NCBI GenBank assembly: GCA_039938515.1
Contig: JBDUUL010000010.1
Span: 1 to 64,000, forward strand
Length of the DNA stretch: 64,000 nt
Direction: 5' to 3'
Source: Nitrososphaera sp.
Lineage (GTDB): Archaea > Thermoproteota > Nitrososphaeria > Nitrososphaerales > Nitrososphaeraceae
Made by a program: the position numbers and the translations under genes. Within the stretch, counting starts at the first letter, position 1. Every line of letters begins with the position of its first letter. Positions 63,837-64,000 of this stretch are shown in pieces. A model generated the notes under the pieces. The model saw nothing but the letters and a program-made list of their open reading frames with translations, was not told where the DNA came from and ran no database searches.

Positions 63837-64000
63837 ATGCCAGCGGAATACATAGACGAATTCAAGCCTTCAAATCCGAACGAGGGAACGGAGTCAAAAC
63901 TTATCACTGAGCTTCAGAAACTGGACCTGACACTAAACGAGGCCCGGATACTCTTGTTCCTCATTACAAAAGGAAGCGCAAGTGCTGCCGAGGTATCAAG
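63837..64000 (+). CDS. TrmB-type transcriptional regulator, N-terminus (partial)
   Basis: Fifty-four codons are visible before the window ends. After an acidic start, Leu-Ile-Thr-Glu-Leu-Gln-Lys-Leu-Asp-Leu-Thr-Leu-Asn-Glu-Ala-Arg-Ile-Leu-Leu-Phe and Ala-Ser-Ala-Ala-Glu-Val-Ser match the HTH opening of TrmB/sugar-responsive regulators (Gly-Leu-Thr-x-x-Glu-Ala-x-x-Tyr-x-x-Leu). The effector domain lies beyond the edge. It follows the MoxR-VWA pair and could regulate it, on position only. Confidence 0.7.
   Translation, partial: MPAEYIDEFKPSNPNEGTESKLITELQKLDLTLNEARILLFLITKGSASAAEVS

Overview
The window looks like a chromosomal segment of an ammonia-oxidising archaeon of the Nitrososphaera type (Nitrososphaerota/Thaumarchaeota). 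This is inferred from gene content: archaeal L2 and L15e, deoxyhypusine synthase, a TFIIB homologue, archaeal CCA-adding enzyme, UPF0200/UPF0201, LysW-dependent amino-acid synthesis, archaeosine genes, PEFG-type C-terminal sorting signals, archaellum/type IV pilus-type ATPase and membrane protein, and a tRNA without encoded CCA. No amo genes, rRNA, CRISPR array or intact transposon is present. Many genes have an AT box 24-30 nt upstream of the start codon and so appear leaderless; TTG and GTG starts are common.

Layout. 1-13 kb: a secreted protein cut by the left edge, deoxyhypusine synthase, 2'-5' RNA ligase with CCA-adding enzyme, a COG2112-type kinase, a PAC2 protein, an AlkA-type glycosylase, L2, a lipid kinase, a siroheme sulfite/nitrite reductase with a rhodanese, and UPF0200/UPF0201. 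13-17 kb: ABC exporter, ThiL, phosphohexomutase, tRNA-Thr(CGT). 17-25 kb is accessory: response regulator, secreted and membrane proteins, and many cysteine-rich microproteins, including a paralogous pair. 25-33 kb: an HTH regulator with a B12-binding-like sensor, an ACT-domain protein, then argG-lysW-lysX and argC-argB-argD. Both halves of this pathway are preceded by a matching array of GGTC/GACC half-sites on a 10-bp period that ends at an identical TATA box. 33-39 kb: secreted beta-propeller proteins, a decayed gene, an integrase relic and an Lrp-type regulator. 39-53 kb: L15e, SerA, a TFB without zinc ligands, phosphoribosyltransferase, SDR, nitroreductase, an EgtB/EgtD pair, Clp1-type RNA kinase, QueC and a QueD with an added N-terminal domain.

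53-64 kb is the most unusual block. A type IV pilin, an ArlI-type ATPase and an ArlJ-type membrane protein lie next to two unrecognised co-transcribed proteins, a possibly SecB-like protein, and a MoxR-type AAA ATPase paired with a VWA (MIDAS) protein. A TrmB-type regulator begins at the right edge. No archaellum-specific ArlH or stator genes are seen, so a pilus or secretion machine with a MoxR-VWA module is a better reading than an archaellum.

The best candidates for new biology are this pilus/MoxR-VWA island, the helically phased arginine operator arrays with the adjacent ACT protein, a LysW that ends in Gln instead of Glu, the zinc-less TFB, the QueD fusion, and the many zinc microproteins, several of which are under 60 codons.
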